From assembly GCA_964556545.1 (NCBI GenBank), contig CAZKWE010000062.1, forward strand, positions 1-48,341: 48,341 nt of DNA, in the 5' to 3' direction. Positions 40,869 to 48,341 of this stretch are shown piece by piece (the stretch's first letter is position 1; every line of letters begins with the position of its first letter). The position numbers were made by a program, and so were the translations under genes. The stretch comes from JALSKU01 sp964556545 (lineage in GTDB: Bacteria > Campylobacterota > Campylobacteria > Campylobacterales > JALSKU01). A model generated the notes under the pieces. The model saw only the letters and a list, made by a program, of their open reading frames with translations, was not told where the DNA came from and did not search any database.

Positions 40869-43445
40869 TTATGAAAACATTTCCTTTGCTTCCTTTTTTG
40901 AAAGTTTGCTAAAATCAAGATATTTGTATATCCTATCTCTCATTTGAGGTGTTATTTTCTTCGGAACAATACTTAAATATTCCTCTTTTGTGGGAAGTCT
41001 TCCAAGAAGTGCGGTAACCGCAGCCAACTCGGAAGATCCAAGGTAAACTTTTGCTCCTTTACCCATCCTGTTGTCAAAGTTTCTGGTACTTGTAGAATAA
41101 ACTATGGCATTGTCTGCAACTCTTGCCTGGTTTCCCATACACAAAGAACATCCCGGTATCTCCGTTCTTGCACCGGCTGCTCCGAATATAGCATAATAAC
41201 CTTCCTGAATTAAAGTTTTTTGATCCATTTTGGTTGGAGGCGTTACCCATAATCTAACAGGAACACTTCCCTCTCCTTTTAAAACTTCTCCCAAAGCTCT
41301 AAAAAGCCCTATATTTGTCATACAACTTCCTACAAATACTTCATCTATCTTCCCGTTTGGTCTGTTTGGATCTGCAAGAATTTCACTAAGAGTTGCTACA
41401 TCATCAGGGTCATTCGGACAAGCAAGTATCGGCTCGGTTATTTCATTCATATCTATTTCTATAATATTTGAGTATTTTGCATTTTTGTCAGCCTCAAGAA
41501 GCTCTGGATTTGCTATCCATTCTCTCATTTTTTCAGCTCGTCTTTCAAGTGTTCTTTTGCTTTCATATCCATTTTCTATCATTGCTTCTATCATTGCTAT
41601 ATTTGATTTTAAATATTCAATAATCGGCTCTTTGTTGAGTTTTACGGTACAGGCTGCCGCACTTCTTTCAGCAGAAGCATCACTTAACTCAAATGCTTGT
41701 TCGACTTTTAAATTTTCAAGCCCTTCTATTTCCAAAATTTTACCTGCAAATGCATTTATCTTGCCCTCTTTCGGAACAGTTAAAAGACCTTGTTTTATAG
41801 CATAATACGGTATGGCATTTACCATATCTCTTAAAGTAATTCCGGGTTGCATTTCTCCTTTAAATCTAACAAGTATAGATTCGGGTACATTTAAAGGCAT
41901 ACTTCCTGCAACCGCAGCAAATGCTACAAGTCCGCTACCTGCAGGAAAACTGATACCTATAGGAAACCTTGTATGCGAATCTCCGCCTGTTCCCAAGGTA
42001 TCCGGCAGACAAAAACGGTTTAACCAGGAGTGTATAACACCATCACCCGGTCTTAACGATACTCCGCCTCTATTGATAAAAAATTCCGGCAATGTATGAT
42101 GAAGTTCAATATCGGCAGGTTTTGGATAAGCTGCGGTATGGCAAAAACTCTGTAACACAAAATCGGCACCAAAGCTCAAAGCCGCCAATTCTTTTATCTC
42201 ACCTCTTGTCATAGCTCCGGTAGTATCCTGACTTCCTACGGTTGAGGCAACAGGTTCACAATACATACCCGGTTTTACACCATCCATACCACAAGCTTTT
42301 CCTATTATTTTTTGTGCTAAAGTATATCCGCTTTTATCATCTTCGGGCTGTTTTGGTCTTTCAAATACATTATCCTCACCCAAATTTAAAGCTTCTCTGG
42401 CTTTTGTTGTTAAATTTCTACCTATGATAAGCGGAATTCTTCCTCCTGCTTGTATCTCGTCGGGAAGAGTATTTGGTGTAATTTCAAATTCACTTACAAC
42501 TTCACCATTTTTATAAATTTTTCCTTCGTATGGTTTGATAATAATTTCATCACCCATTTCAAGTTCGTCAACATTTGCTTCTATCGGAAATGCTCCACTG
42601 TCTTCTGCGGTATTAAAAAATATAGGAGCAATAATACTACCTATGATAACTCCGCCTGTTTTTTTATTCGGAACTCCCGGTATCTCTTCTCCTATATGCC
42701 ATTGAACCGAATTTATAGCTGATTTTCTTGAACTTCCGGTACCTACTACATCACCTACAAAAGCTACAGGATTACCTTTTTTCTTTAAATCTTTTATTGT
42801 TTGTATAGGATTATCCATTTTTGCGGTTAACATACTATTTGCATGCAATGGTATATCACTTCTTGTAAAAGCTTCGCTTGCAGGACTAAGATCATCCGTA
42901 TTGGTTTCCCCGGGAACCCTAAAAACAGTTACTTTCAATTCTTCAGGCAATTTTTTTCTTCTTTTAAACCACTCGGCATTTGCCCAAGACTCTATCAACT
43001 CTTTTGCATAAGAATTTCCCTCATCCATCAAATCTTTTACATCATTAAACGAATCATATACAAGCAAAGTATTTTTCAGTTGGTCACAAGCCTCCTGTGC
43101 AACAGCTACATCTTTATGTTTTAGAGCCTCTATCAATGGAGATACATTGTATCCTCCCAACATCATTCCAAGTAATTTAACAGCATCAACTTTATCTATA
43201 GCCTTTGAGTGTGCATCTCCCGTTATGATTGCATTTAAAAAACCGGCTTTTACATATGCTGCCTCATCAACTCCGGGACTTATATGATTTGTTAGCAAAT
43301 CAAGAAGATATTTTTCTTCCGGAATATCATCAAGTTTTAGTAATTCTACCAATTCGGCAGTCTGTTTGGCCGTTAAAGGAAGTGGCGGTACTCCCAAAGC
43401 CTCTCTCTCTTTTGTGTGAGCTTTATACTCTTCTATAATACTCAT
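40869..43445 (-). CDS. acnB: Aconitate hydratase B
   Basis: An 858-aa bifunctional aconitase that interconverts citrate and isocitrate through a 4Fe-4S cluster; AcnB proteins can also act as RNA-binding iron sensors. Length matches AcnB. The N-terminal helical HEAT-like domain (about 1-160) is followed by the swivelling domain (FRVPGETNTDDLSPASEAF, GDVVGTGSSRKSAINSV). The C-terminal part holds the cluster cysteines (SFCHTAAYPKP, EVFVGSCMTN, IPGCSLCMGNQARV). It completes the citrate end of the cycle whose other steps lie at 11-21 kb. Promoter -10 TACAAT (minus, 43473-43478); GGAG before the ATG. Confidence 0.96.
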   Translation of the reverse strand: MSIIEEYKAHTKEREALGVPPLPLTAKQTAELVELLKLDDIPEEKYLLDLLTNHISPGVDEAAYVKAGFLNAIITGDAHSKAIDKVDAVKLLGMMLGGYNVSPLIEALKHKDVAVAQEACDQLKNTLLVYDSFNDVKDLMDEGNSYAKELIESWANAEWFKRRKKLPEELKVTVFRVPGETNTDDLSPASEAFTRSDIPLHANSMLTAKMDNPIQTIKDLKKKGNPVAFVGDVVGTGSSRKSAINSVQWHIGEEIPGVPNKKTGGVIIGSIIAPIFFNTAEDSGAFPIEANVDELEMGDEIIIKPYEGKIYKNGEVVSEFEITPNTLPDEIQAGGRIPLIIGRNLTTKAREALNLGEDNVFERPKQPEDDKSGYTLAQKIIGKACGMDGVKPGMYCEPVASTVGSQDTTGAMTRGEIKELAALSFGADFVLQSFCHTAAYPKPADIELHHTLPEFFINRGGVSLRPGDGVIHSWLNRFCLPDTLGTGGDSHTRFPIGISFPAGSGLVAFAAVAGSMPLNVPESILVRFKGEMQPGITLRDMVNAIPYYAIKQGLLTVPKEGKINAFAGKILEIEGLENLKVEQAFELSDASAERSAAACTVKLNKEPIIEYLKSNIAMIEAMIENGYESKRTLERRAEKMREWIANPELLEADKNAKYSNIIEIDMNEITEPILACPNDPDDVATLSEILADPNRPNGKIDEVFVGSCMTNIGLFRALGEVLKGEGSVPVRLWVTPPTKMDQKTLIQEGYYAIFGAAGARTEIPGCSLCMGNQARVADNAIVYSTSTRNFDNRMGKGAKVYLGSSELAAVTALLGRLPTKEEYLSIVPKKITPQMRDRIYKYLDFSKLSKKEAKEMFS

Positions 43446-43472
43446 AAAAACTCCTCATATAATATTGACAAA

Positions 43473-43478
43473 ATTGTA
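43473..43478 (-). promoter_or_regulatory. acnB promoter -10 element
   Basis: TACAAT on the minus strand in TTTTGGTACAAT, 28 nt before the ATG. The rest of the 135-nt gap (43446-43580) is A/T-rich and holds no gene that I can see. Confidence 0.45.
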
Positions 43479-43580
43479 CCAAAATATATATGATAAATGT
43501 ATATTATAATAGTGATTTTTTATATTTTATGCAAAATGTTACTTTTATCTACATCTAAATATTTTAAAACATTATAAATG

Positions 43581-45629
43581 TTACAAAATTTCACGCTGAC
43601 CTTTTGAATTGGGAGGAGAAAGAATCCCAAGATTTTCAAGTTGTTCGACAATTCTCGCAGCTCTATTGTAACCGATTTGAAGCCTTCTTTGAATATAGCT
43701 TATAGAGCTTTTTCTTTCGTTAAGTACTATCTGTTTAGCATCTTCAAATAATTCATCGAGTTCATCATTTGCATCATTGCTGCTTGAACTTAAATTACCG
43801 CTGGTGTTCGACTCTTTCAAAAACCTTTCATCATACTCTACTTTTTTTTGAGCTTTTAAAAACTCAACGATTTTTTCTATATTTTCTTCTTTGGTAAACG
43901 GGGCATGAAGCCTGATAAGACCGGAAGCTCCCGGTGGTGTAAAAAGCATATCTCCTCTACCAAGAAGCGACTCCGCCCCCATAGTATCAAGTATAATCTT
44001 GCTGTCAATTTTTTGACCGACTTTAAAACTTATCCTTGATGAAAGATTGGCTTTTATAAGACCGGTAACAACATCCACGGAAGGTCTTTGTGTAGCCACT
44101 ATAAGATGAATTCCGCTTGCTCTTGCCATTTGTGCAAGTCTCGCAATATAAAATTCCACCTCTTTGCCGCTTGTCATCATAAGATCAGCCAATTCATCTA
44201 TAATAACCACAAGATAAGGGAAAGTCTCCATGCCCTCTTTTTTTGCTTTTTCGTTGTATCCTTCAATATTTTTTGTTTTTGTCTGACTCATTATCTTATA
44301 TCTTCTCTCCATCTCAGCCACAGTATTTGCCAAAGCGATAATAGCTTTTTTCGATTCTGTTATCACAGGTGTTATTAAATGCGGTATATCATTATACATA
44401 GAAAATTCAAGCATTTTAGGATCTATCATAACAAGTTTTAGAGTATCGGGTGAATTTTTATACAAAAGAGAAAGTATCATGGCATTTATCCCGACACTCT
44501 TGCCGCTTCCCGTAGTTCCTGCTATAAGAAGATGAGGAAGTTTTTTAAGATCGGTTAAAAAGGGATTGCCAACTATGTCTTTACCAAGAGCTATAGTCAA
44601 AGGTGAAGTTGATTTTTGAAAAATTTTATCTTCAAGTATATCTTTTAAATATATTGTTTCTATATGTTTATTTGGTATTTCAATACCTACTACATCCTTT
44701 CCGGGAATCGGGGCTTGTATTCTTATGGTTTTTGCCTTAAGTGCCATTGCTAAATCATCTTGCAAAGTTAAAATCTTTGAAACTTTTATATGCGGGGCCG
44801 GCTTAAACTCAAATGTAGTTACAACCGGACCGGTATAGGTTCTTACGACATCGCCTTCTATCTTAAATTTTGCAAGCTTGCTTAAGAGATCTTTTATCTT
44901 TTTATCTATCTCACTTTCATGTATGTGTACGGATTTTTTAGGGGAAGATTCCAAAAAAGAAATCGGCGGAAGCTTGAAACCTTTTGGTTTTCGTCCTTCT
45001 CCCATATCTATCATTTGTAAAAGTTTTTTATTTTCTTCTACTTCATTGAGAATTTCAACAGATTTGTCCGAAGAAATTTTTTTATCTTCTTTTTTTATAT
45101 CAACAGGAGTATCTTCTTTTTTTTCATTGTCTGTCTGTTTTTCTGTTTTGCAAATAACTTTTGATCTATTTTTTTGTTCATTTTGTTTAACTGTAGCTTT
45201 TTGCCTATGAGAAGACATGGAAAACCAGCTAAATATATCTTCAAAAGATATATTAAAAAGTATTACGATACTCAGCATAAAGCACATAGCTATAAATATC
45301 CAAAGACCACCGATACCAATAAATTTGGAAATAACATTATCTATAGCATTGCCTACATATCCACTGTATTTTCCTTCAGCAACGGCACTTTGAAACATTA
45401 CCGCAACAAAAAAAAGCAAAATCAAAGAAAGTATTATTTCTGCTTTTTGACTATCAAATTTGGGATATTTATACATTAAATATGCCGGAATAACAAGCAA
45501 AAAAGGATAAACAAAAGATATATAGCCAAAATATTCTCTGTTATAAACTCCAAAGATATGACCGATTTTCCCAACAACAGATGCATCTATCAATGCGGTA
45601 GAAAGTCCGCAAAACAGAGCTATACCCAA
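43581..45629 (-). CDS. ftsK: DNA translocase FtsK
   Basis: Divisome-linked motor that pumps chromosome dimers toward the dif/Xer site. The 682-aa form has about four N-terminal transmembrane helices (to about 135) and a short Lys/Glu-rich linker (about 140-225). The RecA-like motor has Walker A in LLIAGTTGSGKSVGINAM and VVIIDELADLMM as Walker B. A C-terminal gamma winged helix (SISYIQRRLQIGYNRAARIV) binds the orienting sequences. Start is uncertain: the coordinate is a TTG with no ribosome site, while AAGGA-ATG at 45662-45664 opens a frame that stops after three codons (see findings). It is downstream of flgL, as in Campylobacter. Confidence 0.9.
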   Translation of the reverse strand: MGIALFCGLSTALIDASVVGKIGHIFGVYNREYFGYISFVYPFLLVIPAYLMYKYPKFDSQKAEIILSLILLFFVAVMFQSAVAEGKYSGYVGNAIDNVISKFIGIGGLWIFIAMCFMLSIVILFNISFEDIFSWFSMSSHRQKATVKQNEQKNRSKVICKTEKQTDNEKKEDTPVDIKKEDKKISSDKSVEILNEVEENKKLLQMIDMGEGRKPKGFKLPPISFLESSPKKSVHIHESEIDKKIKDLLSKLAKFKIEGDVVRTYTGPVVTTFEFKPAPHIKVSKILTLQDDLAMALKAKTIRIQAPIPGKDVVGIEIPNKHIETIYLKDILEDKIFQKSTSPLTIALGKDIVGNPFLTDLKKLPHLLIAGTTGSGKSVGINAMILSLLYKNSPDTLKLVMIDPKMLEFSMYNDIPHLITPVITESKKAIIALANTVAEMERRYKIMSQTKTKNIEGYNEKAKKEGMETFPYLVVIIDELADLMMTSGKEVEFYIARLAQMARASGIHLIVATQRPSVDVVTGLIKANLSSRISFKVGQKIDSKIILDTMGAESLLGRGDMLFTPPGASGLIRLHAPFTKEENIEKIVEFLKAQKKVEYDERFLKESNTSGNLSSSSNDANDELDELFEDAKQIVLNERKSSISYIQRRLQIGYNRAARIVEQLENLGILSPPNSKGQREIL

Positions 45630-45695
45630 AACAAATATAAATAAAATCTCTCTTAATATAACATATCCTTCAATTTTAATTTATATTGTATTATA

Positions 45696-47675
45696 TCATA
45701 GATAATTTAACAAAGAGATTGAATTTGTTTTTGATATAGTTGACAAAAGAGCTTGAAAACTTACACTTATCTGATTGTATTTGGCCAAAATTTCTCCCAT
45801 ATCAGCATCTGCTATATCGGACTGCAAAGTAGTAACTTGAACATGAAGCATATCACTTCTTTGATACGCACCATCCAATGCATTTGATAAAGAACCTATC
45901 TTTGTATGCATTTTTGCCACATGGTCTCTTATATGATCTATTCTTCTTATAGAATTTTCAATTCCGGGATTTCTTTTGTCGGATAAAGAAGAATCCATAG
46001 AAAACTTTCCTTCTCTTACAGCTTTAATCATTTTATCTATATCTTTAAACATATCAATATTCGGCTCATCTATGGTTACTGAATTATTAGACATAAAAGA
46101 GAGAGTATTTCCGGTTGTTGAGCTAAAATCATCACCGGTACTGTCATACATGGAAAATTCCATATCAGTTGAACTGTTAAGTTTATCTTCTATGTTTAGT
46201 CTGCCTCTATAATCAAGTGATACATTTACACTTCCTTTTGCATTTGAAACAGCAGTATCATATCCGTTTTTATCATTTGTAGCCGGCAAATTCTTTGAAA
46301 CAATCATTGATATAACATCATTCAACTGTTGATATGTCATTTTATCCGCACCTGTTACATTCCCATCAGCATCATAAATATTGAAATTTGTTGTTCCACC
46401 ATCAAGTGAAAATGTTGATCCGCTGTTATGAAAATCTATCTGTACATTATTTTGTACAGTACCGTCTATCTGGGAAAGTCTAAGATAGAGTGTTTTTCCA
46501 TCAAGTGTGGATACGCCTGATGCATCAACAAGCTTGGTTTTTGCCGTTGCAAATGTATTGGTATTTTTATCTATCTGAGAAACATTGCTATTAAGCTTAT
46601 TGCCGTTTTTTGCAAAATAGTTTCTATCAAAGGAGAGCTCTTCACTACTTGCATCTACGGAGTATGTATAATTACTTTTTACAAATGATATTATATTGAC
46701 ATTACTTCCGCTTGACAAATCATCAATATCGTTAACATTTGCATCATTGCCTCCATCTTTATCAACAGCACCGACCATGCTAAATTCCAAAGATTTATTT
46801 CCTTTGTTTTTATCTGTTATTTCTATTTGTCCGTAATCATTTAAAACCACATTAACACTATCATTGGGAGTAAAACTGTTTTTTATGCTTTCTAATAATG
46901 TATCTACAGTATCATTTACATTGATTGAGAATTTATTTTTAAATGTTGTTGCGTCACTATTTTTTCCTTGCAAATAAAAATAAGCTGTTGTTTGTGCTCC
47001 CGTATTTCCGGTATTGTTTCCATTATTTTCAATCATATCTTTTATAGTATCGCTGCTTTTTAAAATAGTTTTATCATTTGCATTACTATACATTTTTACA
47101 TTAGTTGAAAGTTTTTTGCTATAATCACTGTCACTGCCTAAAAAAAGAGAATTGCCATCTATATTGTATGCCAAAGCAGCATCAGTTCCCGTTGTAGCTT
47201 CCACTTCATTTGAATTACCATGATAGTTTCCCTCGCTGTCTATAGGCTTCACGGCAAAAGCAGTACCTGAAAAAAGGAATTTACCGTTAATTGATGTATT
47301 TGCCAAATCCATCAGATTCTCTTTTATAGCCTGAAGATCATCTGCTATAGCATTCAAACTTGTTTCATTATGAGAAGCATTTGCAGCTTGTATAAGTTTG
47401 GTTTTAAACTGTACAAGTCTATCATTGAATTCATTTAAAACAGTATCACTATTATTTGCAAAAGTTTGTGCACTCTTTGAACTCTTTTTTATCTGGGAGA
47501 GTGATATTTTTTCATATTCAAGTCTTGAAGAGTCTATATAGACGGAACTATCATCAAAACTGTTTTGTATTTTATGTCCTGATGATATTTGTGAAGTCAA
47601 TTTATTTAGCAGTAAAGTATCCCGCTTATAATCTCTACTAAAATTACTGTATAAAAGTTGATTGGTAATCCTCAT
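45696..47675 (-). CDS. flgL: Flagellar hook-filament junction protein FlgL
   Basis: A 659-aa hook-associated protein 3, joining flagellin filament to hook. The flagellin-like N-terminus (MRITNQLLYSNFSRDY, then LTSQISSGHKIQNSFDD) and C-terminal helix (LQSDIADADMGEILAKYNQI, then SFQALLSTISKTNSISLLNYL-type end) are the conserved D0/D1 coils. The central part (about 130-560) is a long Asn/Ser/Asp-rich surface domain. This makes it about twice the length of E. coli FlgL but normal for Campylobacterota. It is the only clearly flagellar structural gene here and is under a sigma-54 promoter. Confidence 0.94.
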   Translation of the reverse strand: MRITNQLLYSNFSRDYKRDTLLLNKLTSQISSGHKIQNSFDDSSVYIDSSRLEYEKISLSQIKKSSKSAQTFANNSDTVLNEFNDRLVQFKTKLIQAANASHNETSLNAIADDLQAIKENLMDLANTSINGKFLFSGTAFAVKPIDSEGNYHGNSNEVEATTGTDAALAYNIDGNSLFLGSDSDYSKKLSTNVKMYSNANDKTILKSSDTIKDMIENNGNNTGNTGAQTTAYFYLQGKNSDATTFKNKFSINVNDTVDTLLESIKNSFTPNDSVNVVLNDYGQIEITDKNKGNKSLEFSMVGAVDKDGGNDANVNDIDDLSSGSNVNIISFVKSNYTYSVDASSEELSFDRNYFAKNGNKLNSNVSQIDKNTNTFATAKTKLVDASGVSTLDGKTLYLRLSQIDGTVQNNVQIDFHNSGSTFSLDGGTTNFNIYDADGNVTGADKMTYQQLNDVISMIVSKNLPATNDKNGYDTAVSNAKGSVNVSLDYRGRLNIEDKLNSSTDMEFSMYDSTGDDFSSTTGNTLSFMSNNSVTIDEPNIDMFKDIDKMIKAVREGKFSMDSSLSDKRNPGIENSIRRIDHIRDHVAKMHTKIGSLSNALDGAYQRSDMLHVQVTTLQSDIADADMGEILAKYNQISVSFQALLSTISKTNSISLLNYL

Positions 47676-47700
47676 GGTTATCCTTTATATATTGCACATA

Positions 47701-47717
47701 AGCAATTTTAATTCCCA
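47701..47717 (-). promoter_or_regulatory. Sigma-54 promoter of flgL
   Basis: On the minus strand GGGAATTAAAATTGC: GG (-24), 10-nt spacing, GC (-12) with TTGC, 26 nt before the ATG. This fits the RpoN consensus and the known RpoN control of flagellar rod/hook genes in Campylobacter. Confidence 0.8.
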
Positions 47718-47857
47718 TATTTTTTTGATACTTTATAAGATAAAATGCCTATTTTAGTTACTTTATATACGAAAATATCGGTTTTTTTCAATTTTTTTTT
47801 AATTTTTTTGCAAATATTATTGTCTTTTTTGAAAAAAAACTGTACAATTTAACCAAA

Positions 47858-47863
47858 TATAAT
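47858..47863 (+). promoter_or_regulatory. HU gene promoter -10 element
   Basis: TATAAT in AAATATAATTTTTT, 18 nt before the ATG of the HU gene. T-rich runs upstream replace a -35. Gap 47676-47880 is otherwise A/T-rich. Confidence 0.5.
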
Positions 47864-47880
47864 TTTTTAAAGGATTGCTG

Positions 47881-48156
47881 ATGAAAAAAGCTGAATTTAT
47901 TCAAGTAGTTGCCGAAAAGGCAGGATTGTCAAAAAAAGATACAAATGCGGCACTTGATGCTATGCTCGAAACTGTAACAGAGGCATTGGCAAACGGTAAA
48001 AGTGTAAGTTTTATAGGTTTTGGTACTTTTTCAACTGCTCCAAGAGCTGCAAGAAAAGCAAGAGTACCCGGAACTGATAAAGTTGTGGATGTTCCTGCAA
48101 CAACTGCTGTTAAATTTAAAGTAGGTAAAAAATTAAAAGAAGCAGTAGCCAAATAA
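47881..48156 (+). CDS. hup: HU-family nucleoid DNA-binding protein
   Basis: A 91-aa histone-like protein that bends DNA and compacts the nucleoid as a dimer. It shows the HU helix-turn-helix start (MKKAEFIQVVAEKAGLSKKD), GFGTFSTAPRAARKARVPGT with the proline-tipped DNA-gripping arm, and VKFKVGKKLKEAV at the end. The start is ATG 47881, which has AAAGGA 6 nt upstream, rather than TTG 47875. It is transcribed alone, ending in a large hairpin before the tRNA. Confidence 0.96.
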   Translation: MKKAEFIQVVAEKAGLSKKDTNAALDAMLETVTEALANGKSVSFIGFGTFSTAPRAARKARVPGTDKVVDVPATTAVKFKVGKKLKEAVAK

Positions 48157-48170
48157 ATTTTCTTATTTTT

Positions 48171-48203
48171 GCTTAAAAGCTTGTTTTTAACAAGTTTTTA
48201 AGC
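48171..48203 (+). terminator. Hairpin after the HU gene
   Basis: GCTTAAAA-(G)-CTTGTT, loop, AACAAG-TTTTTAAGC: a 14-bp stem with one bulge, 14 nt after the stop. No long T-run follows, so it may be a stabilising hairpin rather than a strict terminator. Confidence 0.55.
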
Positions 48204-48249
48204 AATAAAATTCTAATATTTCATTTCTCAAATATTTTATCTTATATGT

Positions 48250-48336
48250 GCCTGGGTGGTGAAACTGGTAGACACGCCAGACTCAAAATCTGGTGGTAGC
48301 GATACCGTGCCGGTTCGAGTCCGGCCCCAGGTACCA
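48250..48336 (+). tRNA. tRNA-Leu (anticodon CAA)
   Basis: An 87-nt class II tRNA: acceptor GCCTGGG pairs with CCCAGGT, D arm TGGTGAAACTGGTAGACA, anticodon stem CCAGA/TCTGG with loop CTCAAAA (anticodon CAA, reads UUG), a long variable arm (GGTAGCGATACC), T arm GCCGGTTCGAGTCCGGC, and an encoded CCA. The long variable arm and A73 discriminator agree with leucine. Confidence 0.97.
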
Positions 48337-48341
48337 TTTTT

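Noticed and set aside
41230..41805. 191-codon open frame on the plus strand inside acnB
   Set aside because: Antisense to conserved acnB; low-complexity Ser/Ile/Phe composition and no start signal.
48250..48336. tRNA-Leu as an integration hotspot at the window edge
   Set aside because: The window ends 5 nt after the tRNA, so no downstream att repeat or integrase can be seen.

Overview
The window is a chromosomal segment of an A+T-rich Campylobacterota (Epsilonproteobacteria). The evidence is the ooR-type 2-oxoglutarate:ferredoxin oxidoreductase (oorDABC), monomeric isocitrate dehydrogenase, two-subunit class I fumarase, aconitase B, and gene pairings known in this phylum: flgL-ftsK, lolA/secA/lolC, mlaA-mlaC-RND, and modA-Mop-modB-modC. 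The icd-mdh-fum-suc-oor block resembles Sulfurimonas-type chemolithoautotrophs that run a reductive TCA cycle. The ATP-citrate lyase that would prove this is not in the window, and genus is not claimed.

Layout. 1-265: a structured repeat (copy 1), then thiC on the minus strand under a TPP riboswitch. 2345-8732: valS, then an outer-membrane lipid-trafficking module (mlaA, mlaC, RND permease). 8896-11051: a small RRM protein with a clear terminator, then repeat copy 2 acting as the apparent 5' leader of a HIT protein overlapping a REC-REC-GGDEF protein. 11080-20738 (minus): icd, mdh, fumarase alpha and beta, sucC, sucD, oorD, oorA, oorB, oorC. 20880-30383: envelope genes (mltG, an AsmA/YhdP-like giant, lolC, secA, lolA), a D-amino-acid-dehydrogenase-like flavoprotein and a FliL-like secreted protein. 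30569-35658: an organic-acid cassette of HMG-CoA-lyase-like enzyme, CaiB/BaiF CoA-transferase and TRAP transporter DctPQM. 35651-39117 (minus): modE-modA-Mop-modB-modC with a ModE-type operator overlapping the modE promoter. 39140-40862: a Pif1-like helicase and a decayed EamA transporter. 40869-48336: acnB, ftsK, flgL (sigma-54 promoter), HU and tRNA-Leu(CAA).

Functional links. The TCA/rTCA block plus the distant acnB supply most interconversions between citrate and oxaloacetate. The Mla module, LolA/LolC, YhdP-like protein, MltG and SecA maintain the envelope. The CoA-transferase, lyase and TRAP genes look like one uptake-and-cleavage route for a branched hydroxy-acid; the substrate is unknown. 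The most unusual sequence signal is the 122-bp perfect repeat with several nested hairpins. One copy ends on the Shine-Dalgarno of a diguanylate-cyclase operon; the other sits without an obvious gene beside thiC. Other oddities are an internally deleted, frameshifted EamA pseudogene, an ftsK start whose best-placed ATG opens a three-codon ORF, and a ModE box covering both the modE transcription start and Shine-Dalgarno.
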